Positions 1-9,413 of a stretch of DNA of 29,422 nt are shown piece after piece. The notes beneath the pieces were generated by a model, which was not told the origin of the DNA, searched no databases, and was given only the letters and a program-made list of their open reading frames with translations. Each line of letters begins with the position of its first letter. Position 1 is the first letter of the stretch. This DNA is from Alteromonas mediterranea DE. Lineage in GTDB: Bacteria > Pseudomonadota > Gammaproteobacteria > Enterobacterales > Alteromonadaceae. The translations under genes and the position numbers were made by a program. The stretch spans positions 1,871,819 through 1,901,240 of the forward strand of contig NC_011138.3 of the NCBI RefSeq assembly GCF_000020585.3, in the 5' to 3' direction.

Positions 1-279
1 GATAAGCTTTCTATGCAGTCTATTCCCCCTCCTGGGGAACAACGCACTAAATCTCTTATTTCTACTAATTAATTTTCTCTTAATGTCGTTACATGCTTCG
101 TGCTATGGTTCGCGTTTTCGTCATTTGACATTCGTGTATCTATCGCTACCTATTTACTCATCTGAGCCTGTTTTATATAGAAACTGCAAAACAAGCAGCA
201 ACATGCCCTAAAGTCGTAGTGTTTTTTTTTATATTTGTACTAGAGTTACGCCGTTAGTGCTTTGAAAACAACAGGACTT
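1..279. other. Intergenic region upstream of the EAL gene
   Basis: No gene is visible here. There is a small hairpin at 23-39 (TTCCCC, five-base loop, GGGGAA) that lacks a following T-run, so it is at best the end of a transcript lying outside the window. A TTGACA hexamer at 125-130 has no good -10 partner at normal spacing. A run of T at 221-230 precedes the start of the next gene. Confidence 0.5.
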
Positions 280-1830
280 ATGAATAAAAGCGACCAAAAA
301 CAATATTTTCTTGCAGACAATCTGAAAGCTATCGGCGTTTCTTTGCTCAGTGTATTAGGTGTGACGGTCCTTCTTGCCATCATCATGTTCATATTTGTAC
401 GAGAACAGGAAGAAAGTCGTGCTAAAGAGATCCTAGATAACGTACGAGTAGTGTTCAGAGACGCAGAGATTACCCTCGACTATCTAAATGCCTTACCCTA
501 CGAATCTTGTGATGTAGCAAACCTTTCCGAAATGCGAAAAACTTTGTTTCGCTCTCGCTTCGTAAAGGAAATTGGCTTTTATCAAAACGACAAATTGTTG
601 TGTAGTACCTATTTAGGTATTTTAGACGAGCCTATTGAAGAAGATAAACCGGATTTCTATACACAGCTCGATGATGCTTTTTGGATTAATACACCGCTAC
701 AGCTTTTTGACAAACAAGCAACGGGTACCATCGTTAAGCGAGGCCGATATAACGCCGTACTCGACATGGATAGTGTGATCGGCTACAGCTATACCCAAGA
801 CTGGCAGCTTTTTTACAATGGCGATAAATTTTATCACATGGCTGGCAATCCCGGCCTTGTCGACTCAACGCTTAGCCAGGAAGATATGGACGCGCGCACG
901 GGGTATTTTTCTTTAAGGTTTATTCTGTGCGATGAACGTTACACAAATACGTGCCTTAAAGTACGCTCTGATCATGGCAGGGTGCTAGACCTGCATATGG
1001 GCAAAATTGTGTTATTCGTTTTTGCTATGTTGATGACCGCAGCATTAACTCATATGCTCACGTTTAACTATTTAAGGCGCAGACGTTCTCTTGAGTCACG
1101 AGTGAGCAAAGGGTTAAAGGAACACAAGTTTTACTGCCTGTACCAGCCATTTGTAGATCTACAAACGGGCAAGGTTATTGGTTGTGAGGTGCTAAGCCGG
1201 TTTGAGGATGAGTTTGGTCCAATCTACCCAGATGAATTTATCCCACAGGTAAAAGAGCAGGATATGACCTGGGAATTCACCGTTGACATGATCACTACAG
1301 CAATGAAAGAGCTTAACGAAAACCCCGATATACCGGAAGGGTTTAAGGTGTCTTTCAACCTATTTCCCTTCGATTTTACCCGTGAAGGATGCCTGGATTT
1401 AGATTTTGCTCTAGGAATGAACGACAAAAACTTCAAATTAGTTTTAGAGATCACCGAAGACGAGCAGATTGCTACGCACAGCGCGGTTAAACATATTAAG
1501 TCGCTTAAGAGTAAAGGCTTCTTGTTTGCTATTGATGACTTTGGTGTAGGCTATTCGAATTTAAGTCAGTTAAAAACCCTTAACTGTGACTTCCTCAAAA
1601 TTGATCGCAGCTTTGTTATGGATATGGAAGATAACAGTATTCGTTCTTCACTTATTCCTCACATTGTGAGTATTGCTGAAGGTCTGAATGTAGAACTCAT
1701 TGCAGAAGGGGTTGAGAATGCCGAACAGTCGAAGGAACTCAAGGGCTTAACAATTGGGTTTGGGCAAGGTTGGTTGTTTGGTAAGCCACAATCTGCAAGC
1801 GCACTTGCTAAAAGCGTTCAAGATACCTAA
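280..1830 (+). CDS. Membrane-anchored EAL-domain c-di-GMP phosphodiesterase with CSS-type periplasmic sensor
   Basis: Predicted to hydrolyse cyclic di-GMP to pGpG at the inner membrane. From the ATG the protein has 516 residues. It has a transmembrane helix near residues 17-40, a periplasmic domain of about 200 residues containing four cysteines (including LLCST, like the CSS motif of PF12792) and a second helix near 242-263. The cytoplasmic EAL domain follows. EVL stands in for EAL, and the metal- and catalysis-associated motifs are visible: [29 protein letters not shown] and the closing GQGWLFGKP, so it is probably active. In E. coli CSS-EAL proteins the periplasmic thiols respond to the Dsb redox system; this is family knowledge, not shown here. 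The start is uncertain: TTG at 262 also opens the frame, but ATG 280 follows an AGGA at 273-276. It is the only gene upstream of lolD on this strand. Confidence 0.85.
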   Translation: MNKSDQKQYFLADNLKAIGVSLLSVLGVTVLLAIIMFIFVREQEESRAKEILDNVRVVFRDAEITLDYLNALPYESCDVANLSEMRKTLFRSRFVKEIGFYQNDKLLCSTYLGILDEPIEEDKPDFYTQLDDAFWINTPLQLFDKQATGTIVKRGRYNAVLDMDSVIGYSYTQDWQLFYNGDKFYHMAGNPGLVDSTLSQEDMDARTGYFSLRFILCDERYTNTCLKVRSDHGRVLDLHMGKIVLFVFAMLMTAALTHMLTFNYLRRRRSLESRVSKGLKEHKFYCLYQPFVDLQTGKVIGCEVLSRFEDEFGPIYPDEFIPQVKEQDMTWEFTVDMITTAMKELNENPDIPEGFKVSFNLFPFDFTREGCLDLDFALGMNDKNFKLVLEITEDEQIATHSAVKHIKSLKSKGFLFAIDDFGVGYSNLSQLKTLNCDFLKIDRSFVMDMEDNSIRSSLIPHIVSIAEGLNVELIAEGVENAEQSKELKGLTIGFGQGWLFGKPQSASALAKSVQDT

Positions 1831-1850
1831 TAACGGGTTTTATCTCTGTT

Positions 1851-1904
1851 ATTTTTCGGTTGGTGTTGGTAGTGTTTAACGCTACCATTCACCGACCGAA
1901 AAAT
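1851..1904. repeat. Large imperfect palindrome between the EAL gene and lolD
   Basis: Bases 1851-1865 pair with 1890-1904 (15 bp, one G-T wobble). Inside, 1868-1874 pair with 1880-1886 (7 bp, one wobble) around a five-base loop. No T-run follows on either strand, because the T-rich part lies in the 5' arm, so it is not a standard intrinsic terminator. It ends 16 bases before the proposed lolD ATG. It could be an mRNA structure controlling lolD translation, a processing site or an operator; the sequence does not decide. Confidence 0.7.
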
Positions 1905-1920
1905 GTAGAAGAAAACGCGC

Positions 1921-2630
1921 ATGCAAGACGTGCTATTTGCCGTAATATAAATAAGACCTATCAAGATGGCAGCAACGCCACCCCCGTATTACACGATGTA
2001 TCACTTTCAATAAAAGCCGGCGAACACGTCGCGATTTTGGGAAGCTCTGGCTCAGGTAAAAGTACGCTTTTGCATATACTTGGAGGGTTAGATAAACCAA
2101 CAAGTGGCGACGTACAATTCAATGGAAAATCCCTTAGCCAGTTGTCGAGTAACGCGTTAGCAAAGCTACGCAACGACGAAATGGGCTTTATTTACCAGTT
2201 TCACCATCTTTTAGGTGAATTCACAGCGTTAGAAAATGTAGCCATGCCACTTCGTATTAGGGGGCTTTCACCAAAAGCAGCCCAAGCTAAGGCGCGAGAC
2301 ATGCTTGAAGAAGTGGGGTTGTCTCACCGTATTGAACACTTGCCTTCTGCCATGTCTGGCGGAGAACGCCAGCGAGTGGCTATCGCCCGAGCGCTGGTCA
2401 CCGAGCCTTCTGTGGTGCTGGCAGATGAACCTACAGGCAACCTTGACGATTCTACGGGTGAGCAAATTTACAAGCTGCTCACGAGTTTGAGCGAGAAGAA
2501 AGGGACATCATTTGTTGTGGTAACGCACGATATAACGCTGGCTGCAAAGATGGACAGAGTACTTAAGATAAAAGATGGCCGCTTAGCCAGTGACGCTGAG
2601 AGTAAGGAGCGCCAAGATGCTCGCTTTTGA
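1921..2630 (+). CDS. lolD: LolD, ATP-binding subunit of the lipoprotein-releasing ABC transporter (apparent frameshift near the start)
   Basis: ATPase of the LolCDE complex, which extracts outer-membrane lipoproteins from the inner membrane and hands them to LolA. Seen: Walker [10 protein letters not shown]-loop YQFHHLL, ABC signature [15 protein letters not shown], Walker [13 protein letters not shown] and switch His in VVTHD; YQFHHLL and the DEPTGNLD context are typical of LolD. The frame is open from a TTG at 1860, but that extension lies inside the palindrome at 1851-1904 and has no family resemblance. An ATG at 1921, preceded by AGAAG, reads MQDVLF and then leaves the frame at TTT 1936-1938. 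One extra T would join it to [12 protein letters not shown], giving 236 residues, close to the 233 of E. coli LolD. I therefore infer a one-base deletion, most likely a sequencing error because LolD is essential in E. coli. It overlaps lolE by 14 bases. Confidence 0.9.
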
Positions 2631-3843
2631 GCTTGCCCAAAAGTTTAGAAAAACGCGTTCACAGCAGCGCTTTATTTCCTTTATTTCAATGTCTTCTACC
2701 ATTGGTATAGGCTTGGGCTGTTTTGTACTTATTGTGCTTCTAAGTGTGATGAACGGCTTTGAAAAAGAGCTAACTAGCCGAATTTTAAGTGTGGTCCCCC
2801 ACGGTGAGATTTACAGTAAAAGTGAAAGCGGTATCGAAAATCTAGAGGCTCAGCTATATCGCTTTTCTCAAGATAGCCGTTTAGACAGGGTAACACCCTA
2901 TACTGGCTTAACGGGCATGCTGCAGTCGAAAGGTGAGCTTAAAGCCATTAGCGTAACGGGTATACCCGTTAATAGCGTGAAAGAAAAGTATGCCGAACGT
3001 GTAACGAAAAATGACTGGGCAAGGTTTAGTACCCAAGAAAATGGGTTAATTGTTGGAAAGGGGATTTTGGACTCGATGGACCTTGCTATTGGCGATACGG
3101 TTCAAATTTTGATCCCTCAAACCACGCAGGACTTAACCTTTAAAGCGCCGCGTTCCATTACCCTTAAAATAGCAGGTGTGTTGTCTGTCGGAGGGGAGCT
3201 TGATAATCAGCTCGGCCTAATGCACCTTAAAACTGTATCACAGGCCATAGGCATAACCTCTAAAGCTCAGGGCATACAGTTTACATTGAAAGACCCATTC
3301 TCGGCTTACGATACTATGCGCGATATCGGATATAGCTATCCGCAAGCGGTTTATATGTCTGATTGGACACGTACCCAAGGACACTTGTATAGCGATATTC
3401 AGCTAGTGCGTGCAGTGGTTTATATTGCCCTTACGCTGGTTATCGCCGTTGCTTGTTTTAATATTGTGTCGTCATTGGTAATGGCAGTGAGAGACAAACA
3501 GGCGTCCATCGCCATACTTAAAACAATGGGAGCCACAGATACGTTAATTCGCAATACCTTCGTGCTCCAAGGTGTAATAAACGGTGTGGTCGGTGTTACG
3601 GTTGGTGTAGCGCTGGCTGTAATCGTTGCTCCTAATTTGTCAGAGATTGTACGCTTTATCGAGTCAGGCCTTGGGGTAGAAATTCTGTCTGGCGATATTT
3701 ATTTTATCGACTTTTTACCGTCTAGCATGCATTGGCTAGATGTAGTTGTAACAATGATCGTTGCGATGATCCTAAGTGTTGGTGCAACCCTTTATCCCGC
3801 GCAAAAAGCAGCGAATATTTCGCCGTCATCAGCGCTGCATTAA
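2617..3843 (+). CDS. lolE: LolE, permease subunit of the lipoprotein-releasing ABC transporter
   Basis: Inner-membrane permease of the Lol system, 408 residues. It has an N-terminal transmembrane helix (about 25-50), a large periplasmic domain and three C-terminal helices (about 265-290, 315-340, 370-395), the MacB/FtsX-like layout. Resemblance is to LolE rather than Lol[11 protein letters not shown] after the first helix, [10 protein letters not shown] before the second and [12 protein letters not shown] before the last closely match E. coli LolE. I chose ATG 2617 because a strong AAGGAG sits at 2604-2609; the frame is open upstream to 2590 within lolD. The start lies inside the lolD 3' end, so translation is probably coupled. 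LolE normally pairs with LolC, which is not next to these genes. Confidence 0.92.
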   Translation: MLAFELAQKFRKTRSQQRFISFISMSSTIGIGLGCFVLIVLLSVMNGFEKELTSRILSVVPHGEIYSKSESGIENLEAQLYRFSQDSRLDRVTPYTGLTGMLQSKGELKAISVTGIPVNSVKEKYAERVTKNDWARFSTQENGLIVGKGILDSMDLAIGDTVQILIPQTTQDLTFKAPRSITLKIAGVLSVGGELDNQLGLMHLKTVSQAIGITSKAQGIQFTLKDPFSAYDTMRDIGYSYPQAVYMSDWTRTQGHLYSDIQLVRAVVYIALTLVIAVACFNIVSSLVMAVRDKQASIAILKTMGATDTLIRNTFVLQGVINGVVGVTVGVALAVIVAPNLSEIVRFIESGLGVEILSGDIYFIDFLPSSMHWLDVVVTMIVAMILSVGATLYPAQKAANISPSSALH

Positions 3844-3967
3844 GCTTCAACATGGAAAAGGGGCAAGGCGGTATACCTCTTCTATAACGTTTAAATTCGC
3901 GTAGTTCCATTAAGGGCAGTGTGGGTCTAAATACCTTCTATTCCCTTTACAATAAGCCATCAACAAA

Positions 3968-3990
3968 AAGGCCAGCAGTATGCTGGCCTT
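3968..3990 (-). terminator. Intrinsic terminator between the convergent lolE and symporter genes
   Basis: Perfect 10-bp stem AAGGCCAGCA / TGCTGGCCTT with a three-base loop. On the minus strand it is followed by TTTTTGTTG, so it fits best as the terminator of the symporter gene ending at 4019. The stem may also stop plus-strand transcripts of lolDE, though the plus-strand T-run is poor. Confidence 0.85.
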
Positions 3991-4018
3991 ACGTTTATTG
4001 ATACTGTTTAAACACGTG

Positions 4019-5365
4019 TTACGTATTCTTCTCGACGTGTTCAAAATCAACATCTTCTTGTTTTAACCCCGCTTTAGGGTCGTTATAGACATTTTCATCT
4101 AAGGCCCCCTCGCTCTTCGCAACCACACACGACACCATACAGTCGCCCGTGATATTAACCGCAGTTCGTGTCATATCAAGTAGTCTATCTACGCCGATAA
4201 TAAGGGCTATGCCTTCAACAGGTAAGTTCACCTGCTGTAATACCATGGCAAGCATGATAAGGCCTACGCCGGGTACCCCAGCGGTTCCGATAGACGCGAG
4301 TGTAGCGGTAAGTACTACCATCATGTAGTCACTTAAGCTTAAATCTACCGCGTAAACCTGGGCAATAAATACCGTTGCCACGCCTTGCATAATGGCGGTG
4401 CCATCCATGTTAATGGTTGCACCTAACGGCAGGGTAAACGAAGAGACTGAGTTGCCTACCCCTAATTTATTTTTTGCCGTTTCCATGGTAACTGGCAACG
4501 TGGCGCTACTGCTTGATGTACTAAAAGCAAATAGCGCTGCATCGCGCATCTTCTTCATTAAAATAAGTGGGTTCAAACCTGCCAGCGCTTTAAGCAGTAC
4601 CGAATAGGTTACCAGGCCGTGCAGAATCAACACGCCGAAGACTAAGAAGAAATACTTGGCTAGGCTTAAAATAGTTTCGCCACCAATGGTAGAGAAAAGC
4701 TTAGCCATCAGCACGTAAACGCCATAGGGTGCAAGGTTCATAATGATAGTAACCAAGCGCATGATAACGGTATTAATGTCTTCGAAAACAGCAGTAAGGC
4801 GTTTGCCTGCATCGCCCGTCATGGCCATAGCTATACCAAACAGCACAGCGAACACGATGATTTGAAGCATGTTACCTTGCGCCATAGAGTTAATGGGGTT
4901 GCTAGGGAACATATTTACAATAACATCAGAAAGGCTTGGAGCTTCTTTGGCCTGGAACGATGTTTCCGTGGTTAAATTTAGGCCTTCACCGGGAGAAACC
5001 ACTAAAGCTATACTCATGGCTAGTGTTATTGCTATCGCGGTTGTGACAACATAGAGTCCAACAGATTTCGCTCCAAGTCTGCCTAGCTTGCTTGGGTCAG
5101 ATAACGTACTGGTTCCACAAATAAGGGAAACAAACACCAGCGGTACCACTAGCATTTTTAAGCTAGCGATAAATATTTGGCCGAGAGTAGAAAATATACC
5201 TTCTACAAGAATGTTATACGTTGAGAATTCGAAACCGAATATCGAAAAAGTAAAATCTCCGCTATCATCAAACAATAATTGGAGAAAGACACCAGTCAAG
5301 ATACCGGCAGCCATGCCGATAAATATTCGAGCGGTTAAACTATATTTATGTGCAGATGAAGACAT
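4019..5365 (-). CDS. Dicarboxylate/amino acid:cation symporter (DAACS, SDF family)
   Basis: Secondary transporter of 448 residues, expected in the inner membrane, using a sodium or proton gradient. Family marks seen in order: the serine-rich re-entrant loop (STSSSSATLP), NMDGTA, the second hairpin region (GTAGVPGVG) and the substrate/cation site DRLLDMTRTAVNITGD. Aligned by eye with GltPh, the last motif keeps the equivalents of D390, D394, R397, T398 and N401. The arginine favours acidic substrates such as glutamate, aspartate or C4-dicarboxylates. The start is supported by AGGGA seven bases upstream of the ATG. The acidic, charged C-terminal tail (after the last motif) is ordinary for the family. 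The exact substrate cannot be read from the sequence. Confidence 0.9.
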   Translation of the reverse strand: MSSSAHKYSLTARIFIGMAAGILTGVFLQLLFDDSGDFTFSIFGFEFSTYNILVEGIFSTLGQIFIASLKMLVVPLVFVSLICGTSTLSDPSKLGRLGAKSVGLYVVTTAIAITLAMSIALVVSPGEGLNLTTETSFQAKEAPSLSDVIVNMFPSNPINSMAQGNMLQIIVFAVLFGIAMAMTGDAGKRLTAVFEDINTVIMRLVTIIMNLAPYGVYVLMAKLFSTIGGETILSLAKYFFLVFGVLILHGLVTYSVLLKALAGLNPLILMKKMRDAALFAFSTSSSSATLPVTMETAKNKLGVGNSVSSFTLPLGATINMDGTAIMQGVATVFIAQVYAVDLSLSDYMMVVLTATLASIGTAGVPGVGLIMLAMVLQQVNLPVEGIALIIGVDRLLDMTRTAVNITGDCMVSCVVAKSEGALDENVYNDPKAGLKQEDVDFEHVEKNT

Positions 5366-5479
5366 TAATGTTCCCTGTGCATTTTTATATTTTTAATCTT
5401 TCGTAGTGTGCCAGATTCAGTTGATTTTTAAACATAAAAAACGACGCAATTGTCAATAAAAGAGGTTCAGGAACGAATT

Positions 5480-8017
5480 ATGTCGACATTAGCGAAAACG
5501 CTAAGCCTAATTAGCGCATTATTTATGCTAACAGCATGTGGTGGAGGCGGCTCGTCAGTCTCTCGGGATGACACGGATAACGGAAGCGGAGACGGCGGAA
5601 CCACACCCTCTTATTCAATTTCCTTATCACTGGAAAACGAAAGTGGAGCAAGCGATAACAATTTATCAGAAGACAACAGCTTGTTCGCTGTCGCGACGGT
5701 AACAGATGAAGACGGTAACCCGTACAGCGATGCGTTATTAACATTTACGCTAAGTAACGAAGCGTTAGCCGAGTTTGGCAATGACACAGGTACTGCGCGT
5801 ACTAATTCAAGTGGGGTGGCTAGGCTGCGCCTAAACGCAAGTACTGCGTCGGGTGATGGTGAAATTACCGCTGCACTTGGAAGTGGCGAAACAGGCACAA
5901 CGACCTTTTCTGCTACGGCGGTTAGTGGCACAGACCCCACGTCCATTAGCGTTGCATTAACGCTACAAAATGAGAGTGGCGAGGCCGACAATAGCCTTTC
6001 TTCGAGTAATTCATTGGTTGCGATGGCAACAGTAACGAACTCGTTAGGTGAGCCACAGGCAGATCTTCTACTTACCTTTTCACTCAGCAACGACGAACTG
6101 GCTACGTTTTCTAACGATACTGGCACGGCGTTGACTAATGCTGACGGTGTAGCAACGTTAGGAATGTCGGTGGGTAGTGCTTCTGGCGACGGCGAAGTTA
6201 CCGCTACCTTAGCTACTGGCGAGACAGATTCCACGACCTTCAGTTCTGAAGGCAGCACCACAGTAAGTGAAGAACCGGCTTCTCTTGAACTTTATGCTAA
6301 CAATATTCAATTGGCTTCAAGCGGTAGCGATGAAGTAGAGTTGATTGCATTAGTTAAAAACGAACAAAGCGTATTGATGGAAGGGGTTGAAGTGAGCTTT
6401 TCAGCCCAAACAGGCGATGGCGTTGAGCTTCAATTAACCCAGCCTGAAACTACGGCTGACGGCACTGCCCGAGCGATACTGACGTCCCAAAACGACAAGT
6501 CAAACCGCACTATTACCATTACTGCTGGTGCTGGCAGCCTTTCTCAAACGGTTGAAATCACGATTTCCGGTACGCAAGTGACTATAAACGGTGCATCTTC
6601 GGTAATCTTGAACGATAGCGTGGATTATACCATTCGCGTACAAGATTCTGATGGCACGTCTATTCCGAATCAAGACGTGGTACTGACTGCTGCGAACGGC
6701 GCGTTAAGCAGCACCTCTGTTAACACGGGGTCAAACGGTCAAGCAACAGTAACGTACACAGCTTCAACCTCAGGTGAAGACACTATTACGGCCTCTGCAC
6801 TTAATGCAGAAACAACGTTTACGGTGAAGGTACAGCAAGATGAATTTAATTTTGTAAACCTACCAACAGAAGAAGTTCCCCTCAGTCAGTCTCAAACCAT
6901 TACGGTACAGTGGCGTCAAAACAATACGCCGGTAGTTGGGCAAGACGTAACGTTTAGCGCATCTCGTGGCGTAATTGACGGCAACGCAACAGTACAAACC
7001 GATGCAGAAGGACAAGCAAGTATTGATATTAGCGCCAACAATGCTGGCATCTCTTCAATTACAGCGACAGCAAGCGACGGAAGCGGCAATGTGTTGGTTT
7101 CAGCACTTACTCAAATTGAGTTTATAGCAACCACGCCAGCTACCATTATTGCTGATGCAACATTAGACAACCTTGGCCCCGATGGGCAAACGAGTACAAT
7201 TAGCGCCGTTGTTAGGGATGTCAATAACAACTTGGTAAAAAACAGCGTGGTCAACTTTACAGTATCCGATGTGTCAACAGGCTTTGTTTCTCCTTCTCAA
7301 GCAACTACGGATAGCAAAGGTATTGCAACTACGGTGTTTACTTCAGGTTCTGTGTCATCTAATGAGGCTGTTATTATTACTGCTTCGATAGCAGATGACG
7401 AATCAATTTCTGATGAAGTCGCACTTACCGTTGGGGCGCGAGCTTTTGATATTGTTATTGGGACTGGTAATGAAATAGAAACGCCTTCCACAACGTCATA
7501 TCTCAAAAAGTTTGCTGTATTTGTATCAGATTCGTCAGGTCGTCCTGTTAGTAACGTTAACCTTACAGCTTCAATAAATCCTGTTAAATACAATGAAGAC
7601 GGAGTTTATTTGAAAGGTCGCTGGGTTTACAACGATGTAGACTCGATCTGGAACGTTGTAGATGTTTTCCAGTGTGACAACGAGGATGAAAATGACAATG
7701 GGATACTCGATGAGGGGGAAGACACAAATGAAGACCAGCAATTAACTCCTGGTATCGTTGGTACTGTAACTCTTTCAAATAATGGAGTAACGGACGAAAA
7801 TGGTTTTGCTGAGCTTGAATACCGTTACCCTGAAAGCTACGCGGTATGGTATTTTGCTGAAATTACTGTGTTTGGGCAATCAACTGGAAGTGAAGCCCAA
7901 GCTTCTATGAAGTATCAATTAGAAATTCTTGCTGATGATATAACCGATGAAGGAAGAAGCCCTCCCGCTAATCCGTTTGGAGCAGGTGAATGTCCCGTAA
8001 AAGATCCTGTACCTTAA
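5480..8017 (+). CDS. Large surface lipoprotein with tandem bacterial Ig-like (Big_1/invasin-type) domains
   Basis: 845 residues from ATG 5480 (AGGA at 5469-5472); a TTG at 5450 also opens the frame but would spoil the signal peptide. It has a lipoprotein signal with lipobox LTAC, acylated cysteine at residue 20, followed by a glycine/serine/aspartate-rich linker. The rest is a string of about 100-residue beta-rich domains with the recurring pattern of a D-G-x-A turn and T-x-TAS endings, typical of Big_1 domains. The first two are near-duplicates. Towards the C terminus an acidic stretch (DENDNGILDEGEDTNED) looks like an EF-hand/thrombospondin-3-type calcium loop inserted in the last domain. 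There is no beta-barrel or LysM domain, so it is not a complete intimin/invasin. A role in adhesion or the cell surface is inference. It stands alone between convergent or divergent genes. Confidence 0.8.
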   Translation: MSTLAKTLSLISALFMLTACGGGGSSVSRDDTDNGSGDGGTTPSYSISLSLENESGASDNNLSEDNSLFAVATVTDEDGNPYSDALLTFTLSNEALAEFGNDTGTARTNSSGVARLRLNASTASGDGEITAALGSGETGTTTFSATAVSGTDPTSISVALTLQNESGEADNSLSSSNSLVAMATVTNSLGEPQADLLLTFSLSNDELATFSNDTGTALTNADGVATLGMSVGSASGDGEVTATLATGETDSTTFSSEGSTTVSEEPASLELYANNIQLASSGSDEVELIALVKNEQSVLMEGVEVSFSAQTGDGVELQLTQPETTADGTARAILTSQNDKSNRTITITAGAGSLSQTVEITISGTQVTINGASSVILNDSVDYTIRVQDSDGTSIPNQDVVLTAANGALSSTSVNTGSNGQATVTYTASTSGEDTITASALNAETTFTVKVQQDEFNFVNLPTEEVPLSQSQTITVQWRQNNTPVVGQDVTFSASRGVIDGNATVQTDAEGQASIDISANNAGISSITATASDGSGNVLVSALTQIEFIATTPATIIADATLDNLGPDGQTSTISAVVRDVNNNLVKNSVVNFTVSDVSTGFVSPSQATTDSKGIATTVFTSGSVSSNEAVIITASIADDESISDEVALTVGARAFDIVIGTGNEIETPSTTSYLKKFAVFVSDSSGRPVSNVNLTASINPVKYNEDGVYLKGRWVYNDVDSIWNVVDVFQCDNEDENDNGILDEGEDTNEDQQLTPGIVGTVTLSNNGVTDENGFAELEYRYPESYAVWYFAEITVFGQSTGSEAQASMKYQLEILADDITDEGRSPPANPFGAGECPVKDPVP
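5615..6244 (+). repeat. Two tandem near-duplicate Ig-domain coding repeats
   Basis: Two copies of about 300 bases (roughly 5615-5914 and 5945-6244) encode domains that align without gaps through most of their length. Shared blocks include SGDGE, NDTGTA, LTF-LSN and the opening L-NESG. They look like a past tandem duplication within the gene. Confidence 0.75.
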
Positions 8018-8031
8018 GTCGGAAATAAAAA

Positions 8032-8061
8032 AAGCCCGTTATTCTCTCGAGTAACGGGCTT
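8032..8061 (-). terminator. Terminator shared by the convergent lipoprotein gene and astB
   Basis: Perfect 10-bp stem AAGCCCGTTA / TAACGGGCTT with a ten-base loop. The A-run on the plus strand just before it gives a T-run on the minus strand, so it is best placed to end astB transcripts; it may also serve the plus-strand lipoprotein gene. Confidence 0.85.
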
Positions 8062-8072
8062 ACTAATATCAT

Positions 8073-9413
8073 TTACCCCTGCTGGAACGGGTAAACCGAG
8101 CCAATCTTAAGAATTTGCGTAAGCTCATCTAGGGCGGTGCGAGATTCAATTAGCAACTGCGGGTCGCGCAAGTCATCCTCGCGTAATTCATCGCGATAGT
8201 GCTTATCTACCCATGTGTTTAAGCGAGCAAACTGAGTGTCGTTAATTAATGTGTTCTGATTAACGGCCTCAAGTTCTTGGTCGTTCATTGCTACGCGCAG
8301 GCGTAAGCAAGCCGGGCCGCCACCGTTGCGCATGCTTTGTTTTACGTCAAAATAGTTGACCGACTTAATGGGCGTGCCTAGCGTTACCACTTTGTCTAAG
8401 TAGCGTTTAACCGCTTCATTTTCCTGACATTCAGTTGGCGCTATAATGGTCATGTCGCCATTTGGAAGGGTAATGATTTGGGTGTTGAACAAGTATGTTT
8501 TAACCGCGTCTAATACCGACACTTCTGACGTTGGAACTTCAATGAAATGAAGCGGCTCACTGCCAAATTTTGCTTGAAGTTCTTTTAAGCCCGCGTCTTT
8601 TTGATAAAACGCCTGTTCGTGGAAGAACAACACGTTTTGATTACCTACAGCGATGACGTCGTTATGGAATACGCCTTGGTCTATAACGTTTGGATTCTGC
8701 TGCATGTAAACTACGCCATCGTCATCCAGACCATGCAAACGCGCAACGGCTTGGCATGCTTCAAGGGTTTGACGGGCAGGGTACTTTGTTGGCGCAGGCT
8801 TACTGGTATCAAAAGCATGACGGCCATAAACAAACAATTCTACGCCAGCTTGTCCATAGTTACTGCAAAGTCGCGTATGATTGGCTGCACCTTCATCGCC
8901 AAAATGTTCGTTATCTGGCAGGTGTTGATGGTGAGCGAAGTGTTTTTCATTGGCAAAGGTGCCACGCAGGATATTACCGGTCACTTGTGGTTCGAGCGAA
9001 CGGTGAAACTTATTCGTCAAGTTTGCAGGGGTAAAGTGAACACGTCCATCGGCAGTATCGGCGCTAGGAGACACAGTGGCAGCATTTGCGGTCCACATGC
9101 TACTGGCAGAGCAACAAGCAAGAAAAATCTCGCGAGACTGCTTTGCAGCGCTTTCTAGCACACGTGCATCATTACCGGTGAAGCCAAGGCGACGCAATGC
9201 TGCAATATCTGGGCGCTCTTGCGGTGCTAACACACCCTGCATCATACCCATATCAGCTAGGGCCTTCGCTTTAGCCAAGCCTTGTTTAGCTGCCTGTTTA
9301 GGGCTACTTACTGCATTGGCGTTGTTCAGGGAAGCCACATTACCGAAAGACAAACCGGCATAATTGTGGGTTGGGCCTACTAGACCGTCAAAGTTAACTT
9401 CAAACTGCTTCAT
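8073..9413 (-). CDS. astB: N-succinylarginine dihydrolase (AstB)
   Basis: Second enzyme of the arginine succinyltransferase pathway: it converts N2-succinylarginine to N2-succinylornithine, releasing ammonia and carbon dioxide in the cytoplasm. The 446-residue protein matches E. coli AstB (447 residues) along its full length, including the opening [13 protein letters not shown]. The catalytic triad is present: E174 in GDEGAANH, H250 in GVFHNDVIA and C369 in [10 protein letters not shown] (E174, H248 and C365 in E. coli). I chose the ATG at 9413, reading MKQFEVNF, because GAGGG lies just upstream and the family begins here; the frame runs nine codons further. The other ast genes are not in the window, so it is not part of a local ast operon. 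Confidence 0.97.
   Translation of the reverse strand: MKQFEVNFDGLVGPTHNYAGLSFGNVASLNNANAVSSPKQAAKQGLAKAKALADMGMMQGVLAPQERPDIAALRRLGFTGNDARVLESAAKQSREIFLACCSASSMWTANAATVSPSADTADGRVHFTPANLTNKFHRSLEPQVTGNILRGTFANEKHFAHHQHLPDNEHFGDEGAANHTRLCSNYGQAGVELFVYGRHAFDTSKPAPTKYPARQTLEACQAVARLHGLDDDGVVYMQQNPNVIDQGVFHNDVIAVGNQNVLFFHEQAFYQKDAGLKELQAKFGSEPLHFIEVPTSEVSVLDAVKTYLFNTQIITLPNGDMTIIAPTECQENEAVKRYLDKVVTLGTPIKSVNYFDVKQSMRNGGGPACLRLRVAMNDQELEAVNQNTLINDTQFARLNTWVDKHYRDELREDDLRDPQLLIESRTALDELTQILKIGSVYPFQQG

Noticed and set aside
23..39. TTCCCC/GGGGAA hairpin as a terminator
   Set aside because: Short stem and no T-run on the plus strand.
125..156. TTGACA as the promoter of the EAL gene
   Set aside because: No acceptable -10 hexamer at 16-18 bases; the best candidate is at 20 bases with only three matches.
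5611..6261. 216-codon minus-strand frame inside the Ig-repeat gene
   Set aside because: It is the antisense of the repeated Ser/Thr/Ala-rich domains and carries the same duplication; no start signal.
8601..9158. 185-codon plus-strand frame opposite astB
   Set aside because: AstB is certain on the other strand with all catalytic residues; this frame resembles nothing and has no ribosome site.
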